NCBI GenBank assembly: GCA_963761115.1
Contig: CAVXFS010000004.1
Location: 558,001 to 622,000 of the forward strand
Source of the DNA: CAVXFS01 sp963761115
Lineage (GTDB): Bacteria; Pseudomonadota; Gammaproteobacteria; Burkholderiales; Gallionellaceae
Length of the DNA: 64,000 bases
Direction: 5' to 3'
Positions 9,465 through 18,172 of this stretch are shown piece by piece. A model generated the notes under the pieces. The model did no database searches and was not told where the DNA came from. It saw only the letters and a list, made by a program, of their open reading frames with translations. Each line of letters opens with the position of its first letter. The first letter of the stretch is position 1. The translations under genes and the position numbers were made by a program.

Positions 9465-11661
9465 TCAATGTTGGTTATCAGAATTATAGGACTGCCAGCG
9501 CTTGAGCAACAGCGCATTGCTGACCACCGAGACCGAGCTCATCGCCATCGCCGCGCCGGCGATGACCGGGTTCAGCATGCCGAGTGCCGCAAGCGGGATG
9601 CCGAGCACATTGTAGGCAAAGGCGAAGAACAGGTTCTGGCGGATCTTTTTCAGCGTGGCACGCGACAGGTCGATGGCATCGACCACGCCCATCAGGTCGT
9701 TGCGCATCAGGGTGATGTCGGCCGCTTCGATGGCGATGTCGCTGCCGCTGCGCATGGCGAAGCTCACGTCCGCCGCTGCCAGTGCGGGCGCGTCGTTGAT
9801 GCCGTCGCCGACCATGCCGACCAGTTTTCCTTCGCGCCTTGAATGATTGCACCTGGCTGCGACTTGTCCTGCGGCAATACTTCGGCGCGGAAATCGTCGA
9901 TGCCTGCCTGTTGTGCGATCGCCTGCGCGGTGGCGCGTATTGTCGCCGCTCAGCATGACCACATGGAGGCCCATTGCAGCCAAGGCGCGCCACGGCATCT
10001 CTGCTGCTGGCGCGCAGGGTATCGGCGAACGCGATGCAGCCGAGCAGGGCGTCGGCGCGCGTCACGGCGATGACGCTTTTGCCTTGCTGCTGCATAGCCT
10101 GGATCTGCTCATCATCCAGCGTGAAGTTCTCGCTGGCGATGAAAGCGGGTGAGCCGAGCAGGCATGTCGCGCCATCCAGTTCTGCGCGCAGGCCGCTGCC
10201 GGAAAGTTCGTCATATGAGGTGACGGCGAGCAGGATCGACATGGTTATCGGTCGGCATGGTCGAGCAAGGCGCGCGACAAGCGGATGCGAGGAATGCTGC
10301 GCCATGCTGGCCGCGATCTGCAGCAAGTTCGATCCTGCGCTGCCTGCAGCCGGCAACAGGTCGGTGACCCTGGGTTTTCCGCTGGTCAGCGTGCCGGTCT
10401 TGTCTACCACCAGCGTGGACAGTTTGTGCACACGCTCCAGCGCGGCGGCATCCTTGATCAATATCCCTGCATGCGCGGCGCGCCCGGTGGCGACCACCAC
10501 GGCAGTCGGCGTCGCCAGCCCCAGCGCGCAGGGACAGGAGATCACCAGCACCGACACGGCATTGATCAGCGCGGCGGTCACGCCGATGCCGGCGATCCAC
10601 CAGGCGAGGAAAGTCACCACGGCGATCGCCACCACAACGGGAACGAAGATCGCAGAGATCTTGTCGGCCAGTCTCTGTATCGGCGCTTTCGATCCCTGCG
10701 CCTGTTCCACCAGGCGGATGATCGCGGACAACTGCGTCTGTGCGCCGACCGCCACGGCGCGGCACTTGAGCAGGCCGCGCTGGTTGAGCGTGGCGGCATA
10801 CATCTTGGCGTCGGCCTGTTTGGTTTGCGGCAGGCTCTCGCCGGTGAGCATGGCCTCATCGACGCTGGACTCGCCTTCCAGCACTACGCCGTCGACCGGC
10901 ATGCTTTCGCCCGGACGCACCAGGAAGATATCGCCGGAGACCATCTGCGCCACCGGGATGTCGGCGACGACACCGTCGCGTTCCACATGCGCCTGCTTCG
11001 GTTGCAGGTTGATCAGGGCTTCCAGCGCCGAGGAAGCGCGGCCCTTGGCGCGTGCTTCCAGCAGCTTGCCCATCAGCACCAGCGTGATGATGGTGGCGCT
11101 GGCCTCGAAATAGACCGGTTGCTGCAGGCCAAACAGCATGACGGCGCAGCTCAGCAGGTACGCCGCGCCGGTGCCGAGCGCGACCAGCACGTCCATGTTG
11201 GCGCCGCCGCCGCGCAGGCTGTTCCAGGCGCCGGTGAAGAAGCGCTTGCCGATCCAGAATTGCACCGGTGTCGCCAGCAACCATTGCAGCCACACCGGCA
11301 TCAGCGGCATGCCATGGCCGCCGATGAACATCGCCAGCATCTGCAACAGCAGCGGCGCGGTGAGCAGCAGGGAGATGAAGAACTGCATGCGCTCATGGCG
11401 GTAGTGCGCCATGCGCTCCTGTTTTTCCACTGCATAGTCACGCACTGGATGCGCACCGTAACCGGCACGCTTGACTGCTGCGATCAGGGCTTCGGTATCG
11501 GCCGTGCCCGGATTGAAATCTATGAGGGCTTTTTCGCTGGCCAGGTTCACCACGGCGCTCACCTCGGGCATGCGGTTGAGCACCTTCTCGATGCGCGCGG
11601 CGCACGCCGTGCACGTCATGCCGGTGATCTGCAGCTCTTCATGTGCTTTTGGGTCGTTCAT
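9465..11661 (-). CDS. copA: Cu(I)-exporting P-type ATPase CopA, frameshifted in the 3' third
   Basis: About 732 residues after joining frames. One N-terminal HMA domain (GMTCTACAARIE), the TGES actuator motif, the SCPCALG ion-binding motif in the sixth helix, the phosphorylation motif DKTGT and the hinge motif GDGINDAPAL are all visible. It pumps Cu(I) out of the cytoplasm. The frame is disrupted near 10255-10270 and again between about 9830 and 10000, where the protein moves into the frame ending at 9465. copZ follows on the same strand. The start is ATG at 11661. Confidence 0.88.
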
Positions 11662-11750
11662 GCTGTGTTTGAGGATGTACGCTGGTTTGGGTTCTGCCGG
11701 TCAGGATACTCCATCTGTCGCGGTCGATGCGGTTCCTGCGTCGGCGCAGC

Positions 11751-12602
11751 CTACGAGACTCTGGTTTCCACGCCAAGGGCGCGTATGCGCACGGCAAATC
11801 CTTCCAGTTGCGCCGCTGTCAGTGCGGACAGGCGCGGCGCCTCGGGTTGCAGCGATGGTCGTGCAAGGCTGTACAGCAACACGCCTTGCAGCCTGACCCC
11901 GTCGCGCAACAGGCCGGACAGGAACTTGAGGTAGTCGTCCTCGTCCTGCTTACCGGGCGCTGCGCCATCCAGCACGAACCAGCAGGTCTGCAGCCAGGTC
12001 GGGCACAGGCTGATACTGGTGGCCAGGTTCTCGCGCACCTTGTCGATGCCCACGCGCGTGTCGTTGACCTGCTGCATGCCGGCTTCGCTGGCGCGGTCGA
12101 GCTTGAACCAGACTTCGCCCTTGAGTTGCGACATCCGGCGCAGGCCTTGCTGCACCTGTTCGCGGTGCATCAGGCTGCCGTTGGTGATCAGCACCAGCTT
12201 GATCTGCGGCGGCAGCACCTGTTCGGTTTTCAGCTTGCCCAGCAACTCGATGACTGCGGGAAATTCCTCCGCGCTGGTGGGCTCGCCGTTGCCGGACAGC
12301 GCAATATCGTTGATGCGGCGCATCTCCTCTGGCACGCGGCTTTGCATGAACCCGCCATCCTGCAATTCGTGCAGAAAGCCGCGCAGTTCCTGTTCCAGCA
12401 GGGCCAGGTCGACCGCAGGCGGTGCGCCGCGGACCAGGTCGGGCACCTGGCAATAGATGCAGCGCCAGTTGCAGGCATTGTTGGTGTTGAGGTTGATGCC
12501 GATGGAGACGCCGCCGGCGCGGCGCGATACGACCGGGTAGACATAGCGCAGGCCCGCGCTGTCGCGGCTATGGTCGCTTATCTTGAGTTCGTCTTCATTC
12601 AA
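11751..12602 (-). CDS. radical SAM protein
   Basis: 283 residues. The canonical CxxxCxxC cluster motif is CNWRCIYC (Cys44, Cys48, Cys51), and GNGEPT later corresponds to the SAM-binding glycine-rich strand. The substrate is not evident; the layout resembles the wyosine-type/organic radical activating families (COG0731-like), but I would not assign a reaction. The start overlaps the 3' end of nlpD by 4 bases, so it sits in the place often taken by rpoS. Confidence 0.8.
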   Translation of the reverse strand: MNEDELKISDHSRDSAGLRYVYPVVSRRAGGVSIGINLNTNNACNWRCIYCQVPDLVRGAPPAVDLALLEQELRGFLHELQDGGFMQSRVPEEMRRINDIALSGNGEPTSAEEFPAVIELLGKLKTEQVLPPQIKLVLITNGSLMHREQVQQGLRRMSQLKGEVWFKLDRASEAGMQQVNDTRVGIDKVRENLATSISLCPTWLQTCWFVLDGAAPGKQDEDDYLKFLSGLLRDGVRLQGVLLYSLARPSLQPEAPRLSALTAAQLEGFAVRIRALGVETRVS

Positions 12603-13606
12603 GATTTTATCAGCGGAAGGTATTTCGCCGGATCCACCGGCTTGCCCAGCTTGCGTATCTCGAAATGGAGCTCGACCTGGTTGGAGTCGGTGTTGCCCAT
12701 CTCGGCGATCTTCTGTCCGCGGGTCACGCTCTGGCCTTCCTTCACCAGGATGCGGTCGTTGTGCGCATAGGCGCTGAGATAGGTCTTGTTATGCTTGATG
12801 ATGATCAGCTTGCCATACCCGCGCAGGCCGCTGCCGCTGTATACCACTTTTCCGGCGGCGCTGGCCAGCACAGGCTGGCCGAGCTTGCCCGCGATATCGA
12901 TGCCCTTGCGATTTTCTCCTTCCGCAAATCCCGCGATTATCTTGCCGCTGGTTGGCATGGCCCACTCGATGTCTTCATCCGCGATGTCCGGAGCCGGGGT
13001 GTCGACTGGCGGGACGGGAACAACGGGTTTTACCTCCGTCTTGGGTGGTTCCGCATTAGCGATTACGACCGGTGGCTGCTGTGGAACTGACGTTTGCTGC
13101 CTGGCGATCCTGGCGGCGGCATCAGCGGAATAGGGAAGTTTGAGCGCCAGTGGCTGGCCAAAGACCGGGATGCCGGACGACCCGATCTGTTTGGCCGGCT
13201 GGATTAATGGTTCCGATTTAGCCAGCGGCACGGACACGACCTCCTCCGTCGGGGCAGGCTTGACCGAGATCACGTTGTTTTGAGGAGGAAACAAACGCAA
13301 TTCCTGCCCTGCCTTGATGACGTCGGGATTGTCGATATTGTTGAGGGTGGCGAGATCGTGATAATCAAGACCGTAGTTGAAGGCGATGCCATAAAGGGTA
13401 TCGCCCTTTTGCACGACATAAGTCTGTGGCCGCCAATCCTGGTCGCCGGATGCTGGCCTGACGATCGCAGAGACTGGCGCCGAACTGACGAGTGGCTCTT
13501 TGGTGTGACGATCGGAAACCGGCGCAGGAATCTCGCTGGATGCGCAACCGTACAGTGCAATTGCAACCAGCGCGATAGTGACTAGATATCGGGTATCAAG
13601 TTTCAT
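12599..13606 (-). CDS. nlpD: NlpD-like LysM/LytM lipoprotein, amidase activator
   Basis: 335 residues. A signal peptide ends in a lipobox with Cys21 (ALYGC); a LysM peptidoglycan-binding domain covers about 62-106; a Pro/Val-rich linker leads to a C-terminal M23/LytM domain. The first metal-ligand motif is degenerate (RKGIDIAG instead of HxGxD) while HFEIR is kept. This is typical of NlpD/EnvC, which activate amidases without hydrolysing the wall themselves. It overlaps pcm by 4 bases. Confidence 0.9.
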   Translation of the reverse strand: MKLDTRYLVTIALVAIALYGCASSEIPAPVSDRHTKEPLVSSAPVSAIVRPASGDQDWRPQTYVVQKGDTLYGIAFNYGLDYHDLATLNNIDNPDVIKAGQELRLFPPQNNVISVKPAPTEEVVSVPLAKSEPLIQPAKQIGSSGIPVFGQPLALKLPYSADAAARIARQQTSVPQQPPVVIANAEPPKTEVKPVVPVPPVDTPAPDIADEDIEWAMPTSGKIIAGFAEGENRKGIDIAGKLGQPVLASAAGKVVYSGSGLRGYGKLIIIKHNKTYLSAYAHNDRILVKEGQSVTRGQKIAEMGNTDSNQVELHFEIRKLGKPVDPAKYLPLIKS

Positions 13607-14262
13607 TCTTTTCCAGACAGCAACGGTACAAACCTGACCGCGTCAAGGCGGGTTTCGCGGAAGCCTTTTGCATCCCGCTCGATCAGGTACAAGTGTTGTT
13701 CTTGGCTTCCCATGGGCAGTACCATTCTACCACCGATCGCAAGCTGCTCCAGCAGCGCGGGCGGAACATGGGATGCGGCAGCGGCCATGATGATGCCGTC
13801 AAACGGCGCAAATTCAGGCAGTCCGACACCGCCGTCAGCGTAGAACAAGCGGACATTGTGGATCTGCAATTCGTTCATGCAGGTTACCGCGCGCTGGTAT
13901 AGCGGCTCGATGCGTTCCACCGAAAATACTTCCTTGGCCACCTGCGCCAGTACCGCCGCCTGATAGCCGCAGCCGCTGCCGATCTCCAGTACGCGGCCAA
14001 ACGGACTGCCATTGCGCAGGATCTCCAGCATGCGCGCCACGGTGTAGGGCTGCGAGATGGTCTGCCCGAAGCCCAGCGGCAGCGACACATCGTCGTAGGC
14101 GCGGCTGGCCAGTGCTTCGTCGACGAAGATATGGCGCGGCACCGAATTCATCGCGGACAGCACCACTTCGTCGCGTATCCCTTCCTCGCGCAGGCGCTCG
14201 ATCAGGCGCGCGCGCGTGCGTTGCGAGGTCATGCCGATGCCGCTGCGGCGCACGTTGCTCAT
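13603..14262 (-). CDS. pcm: protein-L-isoaspartate O-methyltransferase
   Basis: 219 residues. The enzyme uses SAM to repair isoaspartyl residues in damaged proteins. The SAM-binding motif VLEIGSGCGYQ and the family segments MNSVPRHIFVDEALA and GQTISQPYTVARM are present. The ATG at 14262 overlaps the surE stop; the frame is open far upstream, but that part lies opposite surE codons and is not coding. The surE–pcm–nlpD order is the classical stress-survival operon. Confidence 0.93.
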   Translation of the reverse strand: MSNVRRSGIGMTSQRTRARLIERLREEGIRDEVVLSAMNSVPRHIFVDEALASRAYDDVSLPLGFGQTISQPYTVARMLEILRNGSPFGRVLEIGSGCGYQAAVLAQVAKEVFSVERIEPLYQRAVTCMNELQIHNVRLFYADGGVGLPEFAPFDGIIMAAAASHVPPALLEQLAIGGRMVLPMGSQEQHLYLIERDAKGFRETRLDAVRFVPLLSGKE

Positions 14263-15008
14263 GCTGCCGGGCTCAGCCAGTTGCGCAGCGCATCGAGCTG
14301 GCTGTACTGGGTCAGGTCGATCTGCAGCGGCGTGACCGAAACCCGCCGGTTCTCGACGGCGTGAAAATCGGTTCCTGCACCCGCATCCTGTGCCTGGCCT
14401 GCCGCGCCGACCCAGTAGACGGTTTCGCCATGCGGGTTGGTCGCCTTGACCACCGGCTCCGCCTTGTGGCGCTTGCCCAGTCGGGTGGTTTCCATGCCTT
14501 GCAATTGTTGCTGTGGAATGTCGGGCACATTGACGTTGAGCAGCCAGGGGTGGGGATGCGTGCGCCCGGCGAAGCGCTGCACCAGTTCCGTCACCACCTG
14601 TGCCGCCGTGTTGTAATGCACCAGGTCTTTTCCGGCCAGCGATACCGCGATGGAGGGGATGCCGAGCAGAAAACCTTCGGTGGCAGCGGCGACAGTGCCG
14701 GAATAGATCGTGTCGTCGCCCATGTTGGCGCCGGAATTGATGCCCGAGATCACCATGTCGGGCCGCGTATCCAGCATGCCGGTGACGGCCAGATGGACGC
14801 AATCGGTAGGGGTGCCGTTGACATAGTAGAACCCATTGGGCGCGCGGCGCAGCTTGAGCGGCCGGTCCAGCGTCAATGAGTTGCTGGCGCCGCTGCGATC
14901 GCGCTCCGGCGCGACCACGGTGACTTCGGACACTGTGGCAAGAGATTCCGCGAGACAGGCGAGACCGGGGGCAAAATAACCATCGTCGTTGCTAAGCAGG
15001 ATGCGCAT
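14259..15008 (-). CDS. surE: 5'-nucleotidase SurE
   Basis: 249 residues. SurE is a metal-dependent phosphatase acting on nucleoside monophosphates. The metal-binding DD (Asp8-Asp9 in LLSNDDG), Ser39 in the SGASNS loop and SGINSGANMGDD are all present. It is the first gene of the surE–pcm–nlpD unit, with 4-base overlaps at both junctions. The 248 bases upstream, to the DUF2892 gene, contain no gene that I can support. Confidence 0.95.
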   Translation of the reverse strand: MRILLSNDDGYFAPGLACLAESLATVSEVTVVAPERDRSGASNSLTLDRPLKLRRAPNGFYYVNGTPTDCVHLAVTGMLDTRPDMVISGINSGANMGDDTIYSGTVAAATEGFLLGIPSIAVSLAGKDLVHYNTAAQVVTELVQRFAGRTHPHPWLLNVNVPDIPQQQLQGMETTRLGKRHKAEPVVKATNPHGETVYWVGAAGQAQDAGAGTDFHAVENRRVSVTPLQIDLTQYSQLDALRNWLSPAA

Positions 15009-15256
15009 GAGGCCGGATCAAATAAGTTACGAATCTCGACGGGCAGGGAAAACCAATCATGCCCGACGAAGCGGCTGAATTATAGGGGGTGTTTACAGCG
15101 GGGACAACGACTTGCTGCGGGGAGCGCATCAAACGGGATGCGCAGCACCGGAATCATGCGGAGACTCCGGCATGGCGAGGCATCTGATTTCCTCGCGCTA
15201 TCAATAGCAGGCAATACCTGAAAACCTCCCTGCTCCAGCGGAGCCGAGCAGGAAAT

Positions 15257-15454
15257 TCAGCTTTGTTTGTGCATCGGGCAGGTGCTGATGCCGAAAGGCA
15301 CGTATGCCAGGCAGAAACCGAATATACCCGTCAACAGTGGTACCACACCGATCCAGCCCCATGGGCCTATAACGCCTGCCAGGGTCATCCCAATCAAAGC
15401 CAGGCCAACTACTACGCGCAATACACGGTCTATGCCGCCAACATTCGTTTTCAT
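15257..15454 (-). CDS. DUF2892 small inner-membrane protein
   Basis: 65 residues with two hydrophobic helices (about 11-27 and 31-50), the motif NVGGIDRVLRVVVG at the start and a C-terminal STCPMHKQ. This is the DUF2892 family, often found alone or fused to rhodanese domains; its function is unknown. A good ribosome site (GAGGAG) precedes the ATG. It lies 73 bases downstream of a Crp/Fnr-type regulator gene on the same strand, which may control it. Confidence 0.82.
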   Translation of the reverse strand: MKTNVGGIDRVLRVVVGLALIGMTLAGVIGPWGWIGVVPLLTGIFGFCLAYVPFGISTCPMHKQS

Positions 15455-15527
15455 GATCTTCTCCTCGTAATTATTGATTCAGTGCTTGCAGCATAGGCGA
15501 ACAGGTGCCTGCTGTCTGTGAGAAAAG

Positions 15528-16202
15528 TCACATGCTGGAAAGTTCTTTTAGCGCCAGCAGGTTAACTACCTCGATCTGTTCCCGGCCCAAGTGTACCCAG
15601 CCGTGCTCGGCGAAATTCTTCAGCAGGCGGCTGACGATCTCGCGCACGCTGCCGAGTTCGTCGGCCAGCGCCTGGTGGGTAGTATGGATCGGGCTGGGTT
15701 TTGCGATCAGCAGCGCGGCCAGGCGCTGGTCCAGTTTCTGGAAGGCGACGGCGGAAACCAGTTGCATCAGGTCGGTCAGGCGTTCCGAGAACAGGCTGAA
15801 AATATAATCGCGGAACGGTTCATGCATGGCGACGAGTTTCTTGAATTTCAGCGGAGGCAGAACCACCAGGGTGACATCCTGATCCACGATACCGCGCGCG
15901 TGGTAGCGCGCATGGCCGAGCAGGCAACTGCTGGTCAGGATGCAGCTTTCGCCGCAGTCGACGCGGTATAACTGCAGCTCGCGACCATTGGCGGCTGCCT
16001 TGATCACGCGGATGCTGCCGGCAAGCAGCAGCGGGAATCCCTGGCAGGGCTGGTTCTCGTCGAACAGCACGGTGCCCGCAGGCAGTTGCATGACGGTTGC
16101 ATCGGCGCACAATTCCTGCAGTTGCGAGGCCTGCATTCCGCGCAACATCGGGTAATGCTGCAGCAAGGAAGTCTGGGTGTCGTGGTTCAGCATGGCCGGC
16201 AA
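15528..16202 (-). CDS. Crp/Fnr-family transcriptional regulator
   Basis: 224 residues: an N-terminal cyclic-nucleotide-binding-like domain (about 25-140, with PAGTVLFDENQPCQGFPLLL) and a C-terminal winged helix (HQALADELGSVREIVSRLLK). The four-cysteine N-terminal iron-sulfur set of true FNR is absent, so oxygen sensing by a cluster is not supported; the ligand is unknown. The start is ATG at 16202, with a second ATG at 16193. It is upstream of the DUF2892 gene and downstream of lysS. Confidence 0.85.
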   Translation of the reverse strand: MPAMLNHDTQTSLLQHYPMLRGMQASQLQELCADATVMQLPAGTVLFDENQPCQGFPLLLAGSIRVIKAAANGRELQLYRVDCGESCILTSSCLLGHARYHARGIVDQDVTLVVLPPLKFKKLVAMHEPFRDYIFSLFSERLTDLMQLVSAVAFQKLDQRLAALLIAKPSPIHTTHQALADELGSVREIVSRLLKNFAEHGWVHLGREQIEVVNLLALKELSSM

Positions 16203-16238
16203 TCAGGCATTATCGCAATTTTGCCGTGCATCGGGAGC

Positions 16239-17741
16239 TCAGGATTCCGGCCGCATGTGCGGGAACAGGATCACATCGCGGATGCTCGGGCTATCCGTCA
16301 GCAGCATCACCAGGCGATCCACGCCGATGCCTTCGCCGGCGGTGGGCGGCAGGCCGTGCTCAAGTGCGCGGATGTAGTCGCTGTCCTTGTACATGGCTTC
16401 CTCGTCGCCCGCTTCCTTGGCCGCCACCTGCGCGTCGAAGCGCGCTTCCTGATCTTCCGGGTCGTTCAACTCGGAGAAGCCATTGGCGATCTCGCGGCCG
16501 GCGATGAACAATTCGAAGCGCTCGGTGATCTCCGGGCGCGTATCGCTGCGCCGCGCCAGCGGCGAAGCCTCGGCGGGATAGTCGATGATGAAGGTGGGCT
16601 CGAACAACTGGTGCTCGGTCAGTTCCTCGAACAGCGATAGCTGCAGTCCGCCCAGTCCGTCGTCGGGCCGGAACTTGGCCTTGAGGTCCTGCAGTTCGTT
16701 GACCAGGAAATCACGGTTGTGCAATTGCTCGTCGGAAAATTGTGGATGATATTTCTGGATCGACTGGGTGATGGTCAGGCGCTGGAATGGCTTGCCGAAG
16801 TCGATCTGCTGTCCCTGATAGCTGAGTAGCGTGGTGCCCAGCACAGCTTGCGCGACTTCGCGAAACAGGCTTTCGGTGAAGTCCATCAGGTAGCGGTAAT
16901 CACGGTAGGCCTCGTAGAATTCGATCATGGTGAATTCCGGGTTGTGTCGCGTGGACAGGCCTTCATTGCGGAAGTTGCGATTGATCTCGAACACCTTCTC
17001 GAAGCCGCCGACCACCAGTCGTTTCAGGTACAGCTCCGGCGCGACGCGCAGGAACAGTTGCATGTCCAGCGCGTTGTGGTGCGTGGTGAACGGCTTGGCC
17101 GAGGCGCCGCCGGGGATCGGGTGCATCATCGGCGTTTCGACTTCGAGGTAACCGTGGCGCATGAAAAAATCGCGTATCGTCTGGATCACCCTCGAGCGAG
17201 CGGTGAACACGCGGCGCGTCTCTTCGTTGGTGATCAGGTCAACATAGCGCTGGCGGTATTTCTGCTCCTGGTCGGTGAGGCCATGGAATTTCTCCGGTAG
17301 CGGCCGCAGCGCCTTGGTCAGCAGGCGCAACGAAGTGACACGCACGGACAACTCGTTGGTCTTGGTCTTGAACAGCACGCCGCAAGCGCCAAGGATGTCG
17401 CCCAGGTCGTAATGCTTGAACGCATCGTGCACGGCCTCGCCGGTGTCGCCGTTGCTGATGAACAACTGGATGCGCCCGCTCATGTCCTGCACCGTGGCGA
17501 AACTGGCCTTGCCCATCACCCGTTTCAGCATCATGCGCCCGGCCACGGTCACTGCGATATGCGCCTGCTCCAGTTCGTCGTGGCTCATTGCGTCATACTT
17601 GGCGTGCAGGTCGGCGGCCACATCCTTGCGCTCGAAGTCATTCGGGAACGCCACGCCTTCCTTGCGTATCGCGGACAATTTGGCGCGCCGCTCGGCGATG
17701 ATCTGGTTGTCGTCCTGGGGTGGTGCGGTTTGCTCGTTCAT
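16239..17741 (-). CDS. lysS: lysyl-tRNA synthetase, class II
   Basis: 500 residues. It charges tRNA-Lys with lysine. The N-terminal OB-fold anticodon-binding domain is followed by class II motif 2 (FRNEGLSTRHNPEFT) and motif 3 (GEGIGVDRLVMLL). I chose the ATG at 17741 (MNEQTAPPQ) because it matches the usual N-terminus; an ATG nine codons upstream (17768) is in frame. In many relatives prfB lies directly upstream, but here prfB is about 12 kb away on the same strand. Confidence 0.94.
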   Translation of the reverse strand: MNEQTAPPQDDNQIIAERRAKLSAIRKEGVAFPNDFERKDVAADLHAKYDAMSHDELEQAHIAVTVAGRMMLKRVMGKASFATVQDMSGRIQLFISNGDTGEAVHDAFKHYDLGDILGACGVLFKTKTNELSVRVTSLRLLTKALRPLPEKFHGLTDQEQKYRQRYVDLITNEETRRVFTARSRVIQTIRDFFMRHGYLEVETPMMHPIPGGASAKPFTTHHNALDMQLFLRVAPELYLKRLVVGGFEKVFEINRNFRNEGLSTRHNPEFTMIEFYEAYRDYRYLMDFTESLFREVAQAVLGTTLLSYQGQQIDFGKPFQRLTITQSIQKYHPQFSDEQLHNRDFLVNELQDLKAKFRPDDGLGGLQLSLFEELTEHQLFEPTFIIDYPAEASPLARRSDTRPEITERFELFIAGREIANGFSELNDPEDQEARFDAQVAAKEAGDEEAMYKDSDYIRALEHGLPPTAGEGIGVDRLVMLLTDSPSIRDVILFPHMRPES

Positions 17742-18097
17742 CGGTTCAATCTTCAAAATGGATTTCATTCAAACCCGGTCCGGCGTGCATTGCAGGCTGG
17801 TGCCTACTGCGATGTGTCCACGGTGCCGGGAATTCAGCCTGTCATTATAACGAAGTAGCGTACTACACGGCAGCAGAATCGTCGAACAGGCGTAGATAGA
17901 GTATTGATTTCGAAGATGATGCATCGGGAAACTTATTAAGTTCGTGCGCTGGGCCGGTGGATATTTTCTTCTGCAATTTGATAGGTTGATTATTCAAGGC
18001 TGGCCTGTAGTATTCGGCGACAGGCGCGAATTCATGATGCCCGGCGATAGATAAAGTGGTTTCGGAGGCGGATAAATACTTGTCTGGGGGAATATGT
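17742..18097. other. gene-free stretch between lysS and the ABC exporter
   Basis: Roughly 360 bases with lower GC than the flanks. I see no gene, tRNA, strong terminator or convincing promoter. It must hold the lysS promoter on the minus strand and any promoter for the exporter on the plus strand. Confidence 0.5.
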
Positions 18098-18172
18098 ATG
18101 CCGTATCGCCATTGCCGCGAGGCAGTTGCGCTTAAGCTTGTCCACTATTGCTTGACCGGGATCACGCGGTGA
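18098..18172 (+). CDS. possible 24-residue leader ORF overlapping the exporter start
   Basis: An ATG at 18098, preceded by a GGGGGA ribosome-site-like stretch, opens a 24-codon frame that ends in TGA at 18170-18172. That stop overlaps the GTG at 18169-18171 from which the HlyB-like protein can start (GTGA). The arrangement would couple translation of the exporter to the leader. Nothing else shows it is expressed, and a chance ORF is quite possible. Confidence 0.25.
   Translation: MPYRHCREAVALKLVHYCLTGITR

Noticed and set aside
10285..11934. 549-codon open frame on the plus strand
   Set aside because: It lies opposite copA and its sequence is rich in Arg, His and Gln, as expected of an antisense shadow of GC-rich coding DNA.
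15009..15256. RNA gene or riboswitch upstream of surE
   Set aside because: I found only weak inverted repeats and no tRNA-like or known riboswitch core.
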